Below, piece after piece: positions 16,247 to 25,486 of a stretch of DNA of 52,243 nucleotides (position 1 is the first letter of the stretch; each line of letters starts with the position of its first letter). Below the pieces are notes generated by a model. The model saw nothing but the letters and a program-made list of their open reading frames with translations, did no database searches and was not told where the DNA came from. A program made the position numbers and the translations under genes. The stretch is from JAKFWF01 sp031367505 (GTDB lineage Bacteria; Pseudomonadota; Alphaproteobacteria; Rhizobiales; Hyphomicrobiaceae), in the NCBI GenBank assembly GCA_031367505.1, contig JANLPY010000325.1, positions 1-52,243 of the forward strand. Reading direction: 5' to 3'.

Positions 16247-17704
16247 TCACCCGCCAAACCTACCCGCTGGTTCGAACCCGGAAACCGACTTGCCCGTTGG
16301 CACCGCAAATGCCGATCGATCGCGCGCCAGATGCTCACCGTGTGCCATGTCGCCAACAAGTTTGCCATCACGCACGACGGTCCGGCCGCGCACGATGGTC
16401 GTCATTGGCCAACCGGTCACTTCGATGCCTTCATACGGCGTGTAGTCGGCGCCGTGATGCAAATCGCCGGCGGTGATTGTCACTTTCCGCGTTGGATCCC
16501 AGATTGCAATATCGGCATCGGAACCAACCGCGATCGTGCCCTTTCGCGGATGCAATCCGTACATCTTCGCGTGGTTGGTCGATGACAGCGCGACGAACTG
16601 ATTGAGCGTAATCCGCCCCTTCACGACGCCTTCCGAGAATAAAATTGGCAACCGGGTTTCAACGCCCGGAATGCCGTTCGGCACCCAACGAAAACTGGTG
16701 CGGCCCTTTGCGATCAATTTGCCTTGCGGGTCATCGTAACGGAACGGGCAGTGATCGGACGAAAACACCTGGAACACGCCGGTCTCGATGCCGCGCCAGC
16801 AGTCTTGTTGCGATTGCTTGTCGCGTGGCGGGGGCGAGCACACGTACTTCGCCCCCTCCATGTTGAGGCCTTCGAGATCGCGTTCGGTCAGCACCAGATA
16901 TTGCGGGCAGGTCTCACCGAACACCTTCAAGCCCTTCGATTGTGCCCAGCGGATTTGCTCCATCGCTTCGCCGTTCGAAACGTGGACGATCATCACCGGC
17001 ACGTCGATCATTTGGGCCAGCGAGATGGCACGATGCGTTGCTTCGCGTTCCACCGGGATCGGTCGCGAGGTCGCGTGATACTGCGGCGCGATCTTTTGGG
17101 CGGCCTCCAATCGGGTGGTGAGAAAGCGGATCGCGTCGTAGTTCTCGGCATGCACCATGACCAGTGCGCCAGTTTCACGTGCGACCGAGAATACCTCCAA
17201 CAACTGCATGTCATTGAGCGCCATGCCCTCGTAGGTCATAAACACCTTGAACGAGGTGTAGCCGTCGTCGACGAGGGCCGGCAGTTCCTGGCCGAGCACC
17301 TGTGGGGTCGGATCGCAAATCACCAAGTGGAAGCTGGTGTCGATGTACGATTTGCCTGCGGCTTGTTCGTGATAGTCGTTGAGCGCCGCGCGCAGCGATT
17401 GGCCCTTTTCCTGCACGCAGAACGGCATGACCAGCGTGTTGCCGCCGAACGCGGCCGACCGCGTGCCGCTCTCGAAATCATCCGCCATGACGATGCCGGG
17501 GCCGGAGGCTTGCGCAAAGTGGACGTGGCTGTCGATACCGCCGGGCAGCACGAGTTTGCCCGTCGCATCGATCACTTCGCCGGCAGTGCCCAGGTTGAGT
17601 CCCAGCGTCGCGATCCGGCCATTGCGGATGCCGACGTCGCACACGACGGTATCGCTCGCTGTTGCAACCGTGCCGCCGTGAATGACCGTGTCGAACTTGC
17701 TCAT
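16247..17704 (-). CDS. hydA: Dihydropyrimidinase/hydantoinase
   Basis: Cyclic amidohydrolase with two metals that opens dihydrouracil, hydantoin or similar rings; 485 residues from the ATG at 17704 (GAGGCATCCC before it). Visible marks: GGIDSHVHFAQ with the first metal HxH near residue 57, the FKVFMTYEGM segment with the lysine expected to be carboxylated near 150, MIVHVSNGEAM near 240 and VFSSDHCPF near 318 with the conserved Asp. Length and motifs fit D-hydantoinases. It is 91 bp downstream of the TRAP transporter genes on the same strand, which suggests that the imported compound is a cyclic amide. Confidence 0.93.
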   Translation of the reverse strand: MSKFDTVIHGGTVATASDTVVCDVGIRNGRIATLGLNLGTAGEVIDATGKLVLPGGIDSHVHFAQASGPGIVMADDFESGTRSAAFGGNTLVMPFCVQEKGQSLRAALNDYHEQAAGKSYIDTSFHLVICDPTPQVLGQELPALVDDGYTSFKVFMTYEGMALNDMQLLEVFSVARETGALVMVHAENYDAIRFLTTRLEAAQKIAPQYHATSRPIPVEREATHRAISLAQMIDVPVMIVHVSNGEAMEQIRWAQSKGLKVFGETCPQYLVLTERDLEGLNMEGAKYVCSPPPRDKQSQQDCWRGIETGVFQVFSSDHCPFRYDDPQGKLIAKGRTSFRWVPNGIPGVETRLPILFSEGVVKGRITLNQFVALSSTNHAKMYGLHPRKGTIAVGSDADIAIWDPTRKVTITAGDLHHGADYTPYEGIEVTGWPMTTIVRGRTVVRDGKLVGDMAHGEHLARDRSAFAVPTGKSVSGFEPAGRFGG

Positions 17705-17795
17705 GGGATGCCTCTGATCAACCTCTTTCGACAAATGGATCTGCCGGTAGGCGATCCGTCAAGTACGTCGTTCTACCCGACAGACGGGCGAAGGC

Positions 17796-19100
17796 TCAAA
17801 CGCCGCGCATCAAGTGCGGCAGCCAAGTCGCTAACTGCGGAAACACGATGAGTACAATCGTGAACAGGATCATGATGATCGCATAAGGGATGGAGCCCAT
17901 GATCACGTCGCTGATCGGCCCGCCATCCGAGCGAATGCCTTGCACGACATACAAGTTCATGCCGACCGGCGGTGTGATCAGCCCCAGTTCGCACATGATG
18001 ACGATAAACACGCCAAACCAGATCGGGTCGACGCCAGCCGCCGTCACGACGGGGAACGTCAGGGGGATCGTCGCCACCATCATCGACAGCGTGTCCATGA
18101 ACATGCCCAGGATCAGGTAGAACACAATAAGCAGCAGCAGGAGCGATACCCGGCCGAGGCCAAAGCTGGTCGCCCACTTGGTCAGTGCTTCGCCGATGCC
18201 GGTGAGGCTCAGCGCCAAGTTGAGCACGAATGCGCCAACGACGATGAATAGAATGATGCCGCTGGTCCGCGCGCTCGACAGGAAACAGTTCTGCATCAGG
18301 CCGAGCGAAAAGCGGCCACCGGCGATAATGAAGATGAGGCCAGCCACGACGCCGAGTGACGCAGATTCGGTTGCCGTCGCCACGCCCGTGTAAAGCGATC
18401 CGATGACGATGCCGAACACGATCAGCGGCTCGACGAGATAGCGGAGCAATCGCACGCGCTCGGCAAATGGCACTTCGTCGTAGGCGACATCGAGTTTGCG
18501 GATCACGCTCGACACGTAGATCCACACCATGAATAGGCCCGCGAGCAGCAACCCCGGCACGATACCGGCGATGAACAGTTTGCCCACCGACGTATTCGTC
18601 ATGCTGCCGTAGATGATGAAGTTGATACTCGGCGGAATGAGGATGCCGAGCGTGCCGCCGGCCGCAATCGAGCCCAATGACTCGCGCATCGGGTAGCCGC
18701 GCTTCTTTAGCGATGGCAGCGCAACTGTGCCGATCGTCGCCGCGGTCGCAACCGATGATCCCGAGGTCGCGGCGAACAGCGCGCAACAGCCGATGTTGGT
18801 GTGCAATAGCCCACCGGGTAGCCGGCCGAGCCAGGCTGCAAATACCATGTACATGCGATCTGCCATGCCGCTGCGCAGCAGGAGTTCGCCAAGAAGCACG
18901 AACAACGGAATGGAGGTCAGTCCGTTCTCGCTCATCGTGCCCCAGGCGACGGAGGCTGCCGAGATCAGAAAAGCGTCGCCGAACGCCGCCATGCCGCCGA
19001 TCATGCCGAGCAGCAGCATGACCGCCGCGATCGGCAGACCAAACAGCATCAGAATGACCATGAGAAGAAAGCCGACGATGCCGGCTGCAACGGAGCTCAT
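17796..19100 (-). CDS. dctM: TRAP transporter large permease (DctM-like)
   Basis: Large membrane subunit of a tripartite ATP-independent periplasmic importer that uses a sodium or proton gradient. It has 434 residues with about 12-14 hydrophobic segments. Family marks include MVILMLFGLPIAAVMLLLG at the start, SGSSVATAATIGTVALP near residue 115, GYPMRESLGSIAAGGTLGILIPPS near 135 and GLITPPVGMNLYVVQGI near 375. The ATG at 19100 overlaps the stop of the small permease gene (ATGA). The substrate is not determined by this subunit. Confidence 0.95.
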   Translation of the reverse strand: MSSVAAGIVGFLLMVILMLFGLPIAAVMLLLGMIGGMAAFGDAFLISAASVAWGTMSENGLTSIPLFVLLGELLLRSGMADRMYMVFAAWLGRLPGGLLHTNIGCCALFAATSGSSVATAATIGTVALPSLKKRGYPMRESLGSIAAGGTLGILIPPSINFIIYGSMTNTSVGKLFIAGIVPGLLLAGLFMVWIYVSSVIRKLDVAYDEVPFAERVRLLRYLVEPLIVFGIVIGSLYTGVATATESASLGVVAGLIFIIAGGRFSLGLMQNCFLSSARTSGIILFIVVGAFVLNLALSLTGIGEALTKWATSFGLGRVSLLLLLIVFYLILGMFMDTLSMMVATIPLTFPVVTAAGVDPIWFGVFIVIMCELGLITPPVGMNLYVVQGIRSDGGPISDVIMGSIPYAIIMILFTIVLIVFPQLATWLPHLMRGV

Positions 19101-19693
19101 CGTTTGTCTCCGTCACCAAGCATTGCCGATGCGACCGCGCCGCGGGCATGAATGTCTTCCAACTCCTCGGCCACTTCGTCCTTGGTGCCTTTCGGCGAGA
19201 AGTCGCGGTCCACTGCGTCAATGTCGCCGCGCACCAGGCTGACGACCAGCTTGCCCGCCAGCACGCAGGCGAACACGGCAAAGAGCACGAGCGACGCCAA
19301 CCATAATGCTTGCGGATATTTAAGCGGTGTCGCCCACGGTGTTTGTGCGGTGGAATTGTAGGAGACGGAATCGGCCCAGGCGATATGCGCCATTCGCACC
19401 AACACCAGTGCCGAGAGCGCAATGGCCAGGATCGAGATCGTGTTGAGGGTGACGCGTGCGAAGCGTGGCATCATGTCATGCAGCAGATCGATGCGGACGT
19501 GGGCGCGGCCAGCGAGCGCGACGAGCATCGCCATCGCACTGCCAATCGCCAGCACGTAGCCACCAAGTTCGTCAACGCCTTGCAACGAGACGTTGAATAC
19601 TTTCCGCCCGACCGTCTCCACTGCCACCGCGAACGACAGCAGCAGGAATGCGAGCCCAAACAAGGTGGCAGCAATCGCTTCAAGGCGTTTCAA
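19097..19693 (-). CDS. dctQ: TRAP transporter small permease (DctQ-like)
   Basis: Small four-helix membrane subunit that pairs with DctM. The TTG at 19693 is preferred since AGAAAGGG stands 8 bases before it and the protein then begins with the usual short basic MKRLEAIA; a GTG at 19720 would add nine residues without a ribosome site. It has about 198 residues, with VGRKVFNVSLQGVDELGGY near 34 (family mark) and ALAGRAHVRIDLL near 60. The C-terminal 30 residues form an unusually long charged cytoplasmic tail. The stop overlaps the dctM start. Confidence 0.9.
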   Translation of the reverse strand: MKRLEAIAATLFGLAFLLLSFAVAVETVGRKVFNVSLQGVDELGGYVLAIGSAMAMLVALAGRAHVRIDLLHDMMPRFARVTLNTISILAIALSALVLVRMAHIAWADSVSYNSTAQTPWATPLKYPQALWLASLVLFAVFACVLAGKLVVSLVRGDIDAVDRDFSPKGTKDEVAEELEDIHARGAVASAMLGDGDKR

Positions 19694-19832
19694 TGACCGG
19701 CCCTTTCTGCAAAAATCCACGCGTCAGCGCCGCTGACCCGCCCGGGAACTAGTCCAGGGATGACAATGGTGGGAGGCGGCACACGGGTCGAAGTCGATGA
19801 CCTAGGCAGCAGAACTCGAAGTTCAAAAGTCC

Positions 19833-20924
19833 TCACTTCACCCCGACGATCGGGCCTACCAACTGCTTCCAGGTGGCCGAGCAGGTGGGATTGACCTTAT
19901 CGCAGCCATCGGCCCAGGCCGGCAACGAGATCTCACGGATCGCATCGCGTACAATCTGCTTGTCGGCGTCTGAGGGCTCGATCGTGGTCAGCTTGTATTT
20001 CTTGCCGGTGGTGCAAGGGTCCTTGCCGGCGTTGCAATTCATGCCGTCGGTCCAAAGCTCTTCCGAGTAGGACCAGATGTCGGCAGTTAGGCCGTCAAAC
20101 GCAGCTTGTAGCTTCTTTTGATCCTCCGGCTTTATTTTGTTCCAGGCAGCCAAGCTGATCGCGTGACCTTGCACAGCAACCTGCAGACCAAGCGCATAGA
20201 CGTGCGTTGCCGTCTCCGGCCAACCGGCGGAGTTTGCCGAACTCGGACCCGTCACGGCGCAATCGATGGTGCCGAGCGACAAGCCCTGGCTAACTTCGCC
20301 GAATGCCATCGTCACCGGCGTCGCGCCGACTTTCTCCATGAATTTCGCCATCACACCGTCGAGAATGCGAACCTTCAATCCCTTGAGGTCGGCGAGCCCC
20401 TTGATCGGCGGCTTGCAGAATATGATCTGCGGGCCGAAGGGCCAGATGCCGAGCAGTTTTGCGTTGAACTGGGTTTCGAGACGCTTGGCGACTTCACCCT
20501 GGTAGGCGGTGACCACTTTTTTCGCCGTGGCAAAGTCCGTGTTCAGCCCGACAAGATCGAGCCCGAGGATCGTCGGCTCGTCGCGCGACACTTGGCCCAA
20601 GCGTAGCCCGATGATGTCGAACAACCCGGATTTCAGAACGCGAAGCTGTTCGAACTCCTTCACGCCCGTGGTGTCGAGCGGCTTGTATTCGACCTCGATC
20701 GGCAAGCCAGTCTTGGCGGCAAGTCCCTCGAAGAAGGGCTGCTCTTTATTCTTCTGGATCGCGCCGGTCGCCAGTGGCATGCCCATGATGCGGAGTTTGA
20801 GTTTTTCCTGAGCATGAGCGGGTGCGAGGACTATGGCCATTGCCAGCACAGCGGCGCCTAGTCTCAGCAGCGCTACAGCGCTCAATTTCACCAGCGCTCC
20901 CGCGCTCAAGTTCATAAGTGCCAT
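19833..20924 (-). CDS. dctP: TRAP transporter periplasmic binding protein (DctP family)
   Basis: Periplasmic solute receptor of the TRAP importer; 363 residues. The long signal peptide ends near residue 38 (APAHA). The DctP fold follows, with FDIIGLRLGQVSRDEP near 100, GLADLKGLKVRILDG near 178 and TPVTMAFGEVSQGLSLGTID near 205. This last segment contains the helix that usually precedes the carboxylate-binding Arg; that Arg is not obvious here, so the ligand may not be a simple carboxylate. Four cysteines in the C-terminal third (MNCNAGKDPCTT and GCDKVNPTCS) could form disulfides. dctQ follows 139 bp downstream. Confidence 0.9.
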   Translation of the reverse strand: MALMNLSAGALVKLSAVALLRLGAAVLAMAIVLAPAHAQEKLKLRIMGMPLATGAIQKNKEQPFFEGLAAKTGLPIEVEYKPLDTTGVKEFEQLRVLKSGLFDIIGLRLGQVSRDEPTILGLDLVGLNTDFATAKKVVTAYQGEVAKRLETQFNAKLLGIWPFGPQIIFCKPPIKGLADLKGLKVRILDGVMAKFMEKVGATPVTMAFGEVSQGLSLGTIDCAVTGPSSANSAGWPETATHVYALGLQVAVQGHAISLAAWNKIKPEDQKKLQAAFDGLTADIWSYSEELWTDGMNCNAGKDPCTTGKKYKLTTIEPSDADKQIVRDAIREISLPAWADGCDKVNPTCSATWKQLVGPIVGVK

Positions 20925-20972
20925 GTCCGCAATCCTTCCCAGCTATATCCCCGAATTCCAGCATCAGCCTAA

Positions 20973-20990
20973 ACGAGACCGTTCTCTCGT
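20973..20990. promoter_or_regulatory. Inverted repeat in the divergent dctP/hyuA control region
   Basis: ACGAGA-CCGTTC-TCTCGT is a perfect 6-bp inverted repeat with a 6-base spacer, 49 bp before the dctP start, within the 197-bp region that must contain both divergent promoters. It could bind a dimeric regulator. No regulator gene lies nearby, and the site is short enough to be chance. Confidence 0.3.
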
Positions 20991-21121
20991 CAATCGGCGT
21001 TCTACGGTTTGCTTGATCGATCTGTATGCATTTGTTGCCTATGTTCGCAGCATTGGGAGCGGTCGCCGGGCCGAAGCGGCGGTGCTATAGACGGTATCCG
21101 CGAAGTCGAGAGGGGCATACA

Positions 21122-23176
21122 TTGAGTACTGATCAAAGACCGGTTCGGGTCGGCATCGACATCGGTGGTACGTTCACCGATTTGCAGATCTTGGACGCCC
21201 GCCTCGGCACCACGGTCGCGCACAAGGTGCCGACGACGCCGGAAGATCCCTCAATCGGTCTCATCGCCGGATTGAAGGAGGCGGGCGAGCGTTACGGCTT
21301 CACCTTCCAAGACGTCGGTTATCTGCTGCACGGCACCACGATTGCGACCAATGCGGTGTTGGAGCGGAAATTTCCGGCTGGCGCATTGATCACGACCGCT
21401 GGCTTTGAGGACGTTCTTGAGATTGGCCGCCACAACCGCCGCGACATCTACACAGTCAAGCCGGTGCCGGTTCCTGCATTGATTGAGCGTCGTCGCCGGC
21501 TCGGCATCGTCGAGCGCATCACCGGGCGCGGCGAGATTGAGACTGCGATCACCGCATCAGCGCTCAGTGATCTGGTCCGGCGTGTGGCGGCGCTTAAGGT
21601 CGAGACGGTCGCGGTCTGCCTGCTCAATGCGTATGTGAATTCCGCGCACGAGGAGGTCATCGGCGAAAGATTGGCCCGTGACTTGCCCGGCGTTACCGTG
21701 TCGTTGTCCACGACGGTCAGTCCCGAATTGCGCGAGTACGAGCGCACCAGCACGACCGTTCTCAACGCGTTGTTGATGCCGGTGGTGCAGGTCTATCTAA
21801 CGCGACTTGAGAAGCGCATGGCGGCTGAGGGGCTCGATTGCCGGTTGCTGATCGTGCAATCGAACGGCGGCGTGTGCAGTGCGGGCACCGCTGGTGCGGA
21901 GCCAGTGCGATTGCTGCTGTCGGGTCCAAGTGGCGGCGCGCTCGGTGCGTTGGCGTTGGCGAAATCTCTCGCTGAACCGAACCTCGTCGGCGTCGACATG
22001 GGCGGCACAAGTTTCGACGTTTGCGTGGTTTCCGGCAATCGCATCGAGGTGGTCTCGCAGGGTGAAATTGATCGACTGCCGGTGCGCGTGCCAATGATTG
22101 AAATTCGCACGATTGGTGCCGGTGGCGGCTCGATCGCCCGCGTCGATTCGACCGGCCGGGCAAGCGTCGGGCCGCAAAGTGCCGGGGCGCGGCCAGGTCC
22201 GGTTTGCTACGCTCGGGGCGGCACCGAACCGACGGTAACGGATGCCAATCTGCTGCTCGGCCGGCTCGACCCGGCATTCTTTCTTGGCGGCCGCATGCCG
22301 CTTGATCTCGATCTGGCGCGCGCCGCACTCGATGAGAAATTCGCCCTGCTGTTGGGGTTGCAAACGGAGGCCGCCGCTGAGGGTCTCCTCAAGCTCACCA
22401 ATACGAACCTCGCGGCAGCCATCCGCGTGAGCCTGTTTGAAAAAGGTCTCGACCCGCGCGATTTTGCCATGGCGTCATTTGGTGGCGCTGGCTCGATCCA
22501 CGCCTGCGCCGTTGCCGATGAACTTAGCATTACCCGCGTGATCTTCCCGCTCAATGCCAGCACGTTCTCGGCCTGGGGAATTCTCCACTCAGATATCGGC
22601 CACGACTTTGCTCGCTCCCGCGTCCTGGCGTTCGACGCGAATGCTGCGGTCTACGTTGAAGCCACGATCAAGGAATTGCATGAAGAGGCCGACGCCCGCT
22701 TGGCCAGCGACGGTATCGCTGCGGCCGGCCGGCATTTCAAGTTCGCCGCCGACCTGCGCTATCGCGGCCAAGCTTTCGAGCTGACGGTGCAATGGGAGAG
22801 TGGCGCTACGGTCGAAACTGTCGCCGCAGCCTTCCACGCGATGCACCAGCAGCGCTTTTCCTACGCCAATCCGAACGATGCGGTAGAGCTAGTGACCATT
22901 CGTCTAACCGGCATCGGGCGGTTGGCGCGAAGCATGGCATTTGCGGGAGACGATGCCATGCCAACGACAACGGCCATCAGTCACCGTCGCGTCTGGTTGT
23001 CCGGCCGCTGGCACGACGTGCCGGTATGGCGGCGGGACGCAATCGGCCACGATCTAACCATCGACGGCCCGGCGATCATCGAAGAAGAATATACGACCTC
23101 GCTGGTCGGCATCGGTTGGTCTGCCGCACTCGGCGCAAGTGGCGCGATTGTCGCGAAGAAGGGAGTCGTCGCATGA
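21122..23176 (+). CDS. hyuA: Hydantoinase/oxoprolinase subunit A (HyuA), copy 1
   Basis: ATP-dependent subunit of a cyclic-amide-opening enzyme (N-methylhydantoinase, 5-oxoprolinase or acetone-carboxylase superfamily); 684 residues. The TTG start at 21122 has GAGAGGGG 6 bases before it, and the protein then opens with VRVGIDIGGTFTD, the phosphate-binding motif (GIDIGGTFTD at 11-20). Others: HGTTIATNAVLER near 75, EYERTSTTVLNALLMP near 205, the second ATPase motif DMGGTSFDVCV near 292, GAGGGSIA near 331 and SFGGAGSIHACAVADEL near 455. Its stop overlaps the hyuB start (ATGA). It is divergent from the TRAP genes. Which ring it opens cannot be told from sequence. Confidence 0.93.
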   Translation: MSTDQRPVRVGIDIGGTFTDLQILDARLGTTVAHKVPTTPEDPSIGLIAGLKEAGERYGFTFQDVGYLLHGTTIATNAVLERKFPAGALITTAGFEDVLEIGRHNRRDIYTVKPVPVPALIERRRRLGIVERITGRGEIETAITASALSDLVRRVAALKVETVAVCLLNAYVNSAHEEVIGERLARDLPGVTVSLSTTVSPELREYERTSTTVLNALLMPVVQVYLTRLEKRMAAEGLDCRLLIVQSNGGVCSAGTAGAEPVRLLLSGPSGGALGALALAKSLAEPNLVGVDMGGTSFDVCVVSGNRIEVVSQGEIDRLPVRVPMIEIRTIGAGGGSIARVDSTGRASVGPQSAGARPGPVCYARGGTEPTVTDANLLLGRLDPAFFLGGRMPLDLDLARAALDEKFALLLGLQTEAAAEGLLKLTNTNLAAAIRVSLFEKGLDPRDFAMASFGGAGSIHACAVADELSITRVIFPLNASTFSAWGILHSDIGHDFARSRVLAFDANAAVYVEATIKELHEEADARLASDGIAAAGRHFKFAADLRYRGQAFELTVQWESGATVETVAAAFHAMHQQRFSYANPNDAVELVTIRLTGIGRLARSMAFAGDDAMPTTTAISHRRVWLSGRWHDVPVWRRDAIGHDLTIDGPAIIEEEYTTSLVGIGWSAALGASGAIVAKKGVVA

Positions 23177-24816
23177 GCACCGCCGCCACCGCACTCAACC
23201 CCATCGAACTCGAAATCCTGCAGAACGCGCTGACCGCTTCGGCGGCCGAGATGGACGTCACCATGTGGCGCACCAGCCGATCGACGATCGTGCGCGAGAT
23301 GCTCGACTACTCGACGGCGATCTTCGACGGGCAAGGCTTCAACGTTGCCCAGTCAGCGCGCATACCGCAGCATCTGAATTCGATGAGCTTCTGTCTGCGC
23401 GAAATCGTCGAACGGTTCATTCCCCTAGAAAGTTGGGCCGAGGGCGATGTGATCATCACCAACGATCCCTACTGTGGCGGCCAGCACCTGCCCGACATCG
23501 TTTCGTTCCGCCCGGTATTTTTTGAGGGTCGCCGCGTCGCGATCGTCGGCACGCTTTGTCACCATCTCGATGTCGGCGGCATGTCGCCCGGCAGCTACAA
23601 CGCGAACGCGACGGAGATTTATCAGGAGGGCCTGCGGCTACCGCCGGTGAAGCTCTATGAGCGGGGCATTCGCAACGACGCCGTTTGGGCGATCATCGGA
23701 CAAAACGTGCGCCAGCCGGCAACTGTGCTCGGCGATTTGCAGTCGGAGATCGCCTCGCTCGGTGTCGGCGTCGCGAGTGTGATGAAGCTCGCGGAGAAGT
23801 ACGGGCCAGCGACCCTGACCTCGGCTTGTGCGCAACTCCTCGACCGCGCCGAAGTTCAGATGCGTGAAGTAATCCGCGCGATGCCGGATGGCACTTACGA
23901 GTTCGAGGATTTCCTCGACGACGATGGCGTCGACCCTGATCGCCCGGTACGTATCCATGCCAGCGTGACGATTGCGGGCGACGGTCTGACGGTCGATCTG
24001 TCCGGGTGCAGCCCGCAAGTGTCGGGTCCGATCAATGCGACGCTCGGCTCGACCAGTTCGGCGGTCAATTTCGCGATCATGGCGGCGAGCGACAAGCCGA
24101 TCACCGCGAACGCCGGTTGCTATCGGCCGATCCGCATCATCGCGCCTGAAGGCACGATCGTGAACGCAAGGCATCCGGCCCCTGTCGCGCATCGCATGGC
24201 GCCCTCGCACCTGATGTTGAACGTGTTGTTTGGCGCGCTATCGCAAGCGGTGCCGGATCGCATTCCCGCCGCTTACTACGGCGTCAGCTATGTGTGTTCG
24301 TTTCAAACGGTTGCCGGCGACGGCCGCCGCCAAGTGCTTGTCGAAATCGAAGTCGGCGGTTGCGGCGGGCATCCCAAAGGCGATGGCGCCAGCGCGCATT
24401 CTTTCGGCATGCACAACAACGCCAGCATTCCCGTTGAGATGATCGAGAGCGACATGCCGATTACCTTCACCGGGTACGGCTTGTTGCCCGGAACCGGCGG
24501 TGATGGCGAGCATCGCGGTGGCCTCGGCCTCTATCGTGAATGGCGGGTCGATGCGCCAACCGCGAGCTTTACAGCCCAGATGGACCGTTTCCGTTATCGC
24601 CCCTACGGCCTCGGCGGCGGCGGCTATGGCTCGGCCGGAAAACTGCTGCTGATCCGCGACGGGACGACGACCGCGCTGCATTCCAAGGTCGGTAACATGG
24701 CGCTCAGGCGCGGCGACATCATCCGCCTGGAAACCTCTGGCGGTGGCGGTCACGGCGACCCGATGTTGCGGTCGAACGAGGCGCGGGCGAATGACGCGAT
24801 TCAGGGGTACGTGTGA
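23173..24816 (+). CDS. hyuB: Hydantoinase/oxoprolinase subunit B (HyuB), copy 1
   Basis: Partner subunit of HyuA; 547 residues from the ATG at 23173, which overlaps the hyuA stop by 4 bp. Family marks: PIELEILQNALTASAAEMD at the N-terminus, SRSTIVREMLDYSTAIFD near 35, ITNDPYCGGQHLPDI near 95, GGCGGHPKGDGAS near 394 and the glycine-rich ETSGGGGHGDP close to the C-terminus. It converges on metW with 3 bp between stops, so the transcript must end within or beyond metW's tail. Confidence 0.93.
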   Translation: MSTAATALNPIELEILQNALTASAAEMDVTMWRTSRSTIVREMLDYSTAIFDGQGFNVAQSARIPQHLNSMSFCLREIVERFIPLESWAEGDVIITNDPYCGGQHLPDIVSFRPVFFEGRRVAIVGTLCHHLDVGGMSPGSYNANATEIYQEGLRLPPVKLYERGIRNDAVWAIIGQNVRQPATVLGDLQSEIASLGVGVASVMKLAEKYGPATLTSACAQLLDRAEVQMREVIRAMPDGTYEFEDFLDDDGVDPDRPVRIHASVTIAGDGLTVDLSGCSPQVSGPINATLGSTSSAVNFAIMAASDKPITANAGCYRPIRIIAPEGTIVNARHPAPVAHRMAPSHLMLNVLFGALSQAVPDRIPAAYYGVSYVCSFQTVAGDGRRQVLVEIEVGGCGGHPKGDGASAHSFGMHNNASIPVEMIESDMPITFTGYGLLPGTGGDGEHRGGLGLYREWRVDAPTASFTAQMDRFRYRPYGLGGGGYGSAGKLLLIRDGTTTALHSKVGNMALRRGDIIRLETSGGGGHGDPMLRSNEARANDAIQGYV

Positions 24817-24819
24817 GTC

Positions 24820-25485
24820 CTACCGCCTCTTGCTTGCCCCACCGCGCCGCATCAGGAACACCGCCTTCTCACCAAACAGATTCTGCAGACTGAGCGGCGA
24901 GCGCTGCGACAGTTGCCGGCCCGACCAGTTGAACACCACGGAGCGCTCCACTTTGGCGTTGGCCGCCTCGCATAAATCGGCGAAGTCCTTGATGGTGCAA
25001 AGATGCGCGTTGGGCGTCTCGTACCATTGATCGGGCAAGTTCGAAGTGCGTGGCATGCGGCCGGTGAACAGTAATTTGGAGCGCACCTCCCAGTGCCCGA
25101 AATTCGGGAATGACACGATCGCCCGCCGGCCTATCCGAAGCAGGTTTTCGAGCACGCGTTTCGGCTGCAACGTCGCCTGGATCGTCAAACTCAAAATCGC
25201 GAAGTCGAACGCATCGTCTGGATAGTCGGCTAAATCGCGATCGGCATCGCCCTGGATCACCGATAGGCCGCGCGCCACGCAGGCATTGACCTTTTCGCGG
25301 CTGATCTCGACACCGCGACCATCGACGGATTTGGTATCGCCGAGCAACTGCAATAGTTCACCGTCGCCGCAGCCGACATCGAGCACGCGCGCGTTTGGTG
25401 TTACCATTTCCGCAATCAACAGATGGTCGACGCGCTGGCGCCCTGCCTTATCTATCGAAGTTGTTGGCGGTGTTTTGGTCAGCAT
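24820..25485 (-). CDS. metW: Methionine biosynthesis protein MetW
   Basis: Methyltransferase-fold protein required together with MetX for homoserine acylation in many proteobacteria. The ATG at 25485 gives 221 residues and lies one base past the metX stop, with GGGGG 6 bases before it; the longer frame to 25548 overlaps metX. It carries a SAM-fold glycine motif VLDVGCGDGELLQ near residue 37 and the MetW-specific stretches LSLTIQATLQPKRVLENLLR near 100, FPNFGHWEVRS near 124 and PNAHLCTIKDF near 157. It is co-transcribed with metX under the riboswitch. Confidence 0.95.
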   Translation of the reverse strand: MLTKTPPTTSIDKAGRQRVDHLLIAEMVTPNARVLDVGCGDGELLQLLGDTKSVDGRGVEISREKVNACVARGLSVIQGDADRDLADYPDDAFDFAILSLTIQATLQPKRVLENLLRIGRRAIVSFPNFGHWEVRSKLLFTGRMPRTSNLPDQWYETPNAHLCTIKDFADLCEAANAKVERSVVFNWSGRQLSQRSPLSLQNLFGEKAVFLMRRGGASKRR

Positions 25486-25486
25486 C

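Noticed and set aside
16724..17851. A long plus-strand open frame (375 codons) opposite the dihydropyrimidinase gene.
   Set aside because: It is antisense to a gene with clear metal-site motifs; the residues are rich in Arg and His with no recognisable domain, as expected from G+C-rich antisense frames.
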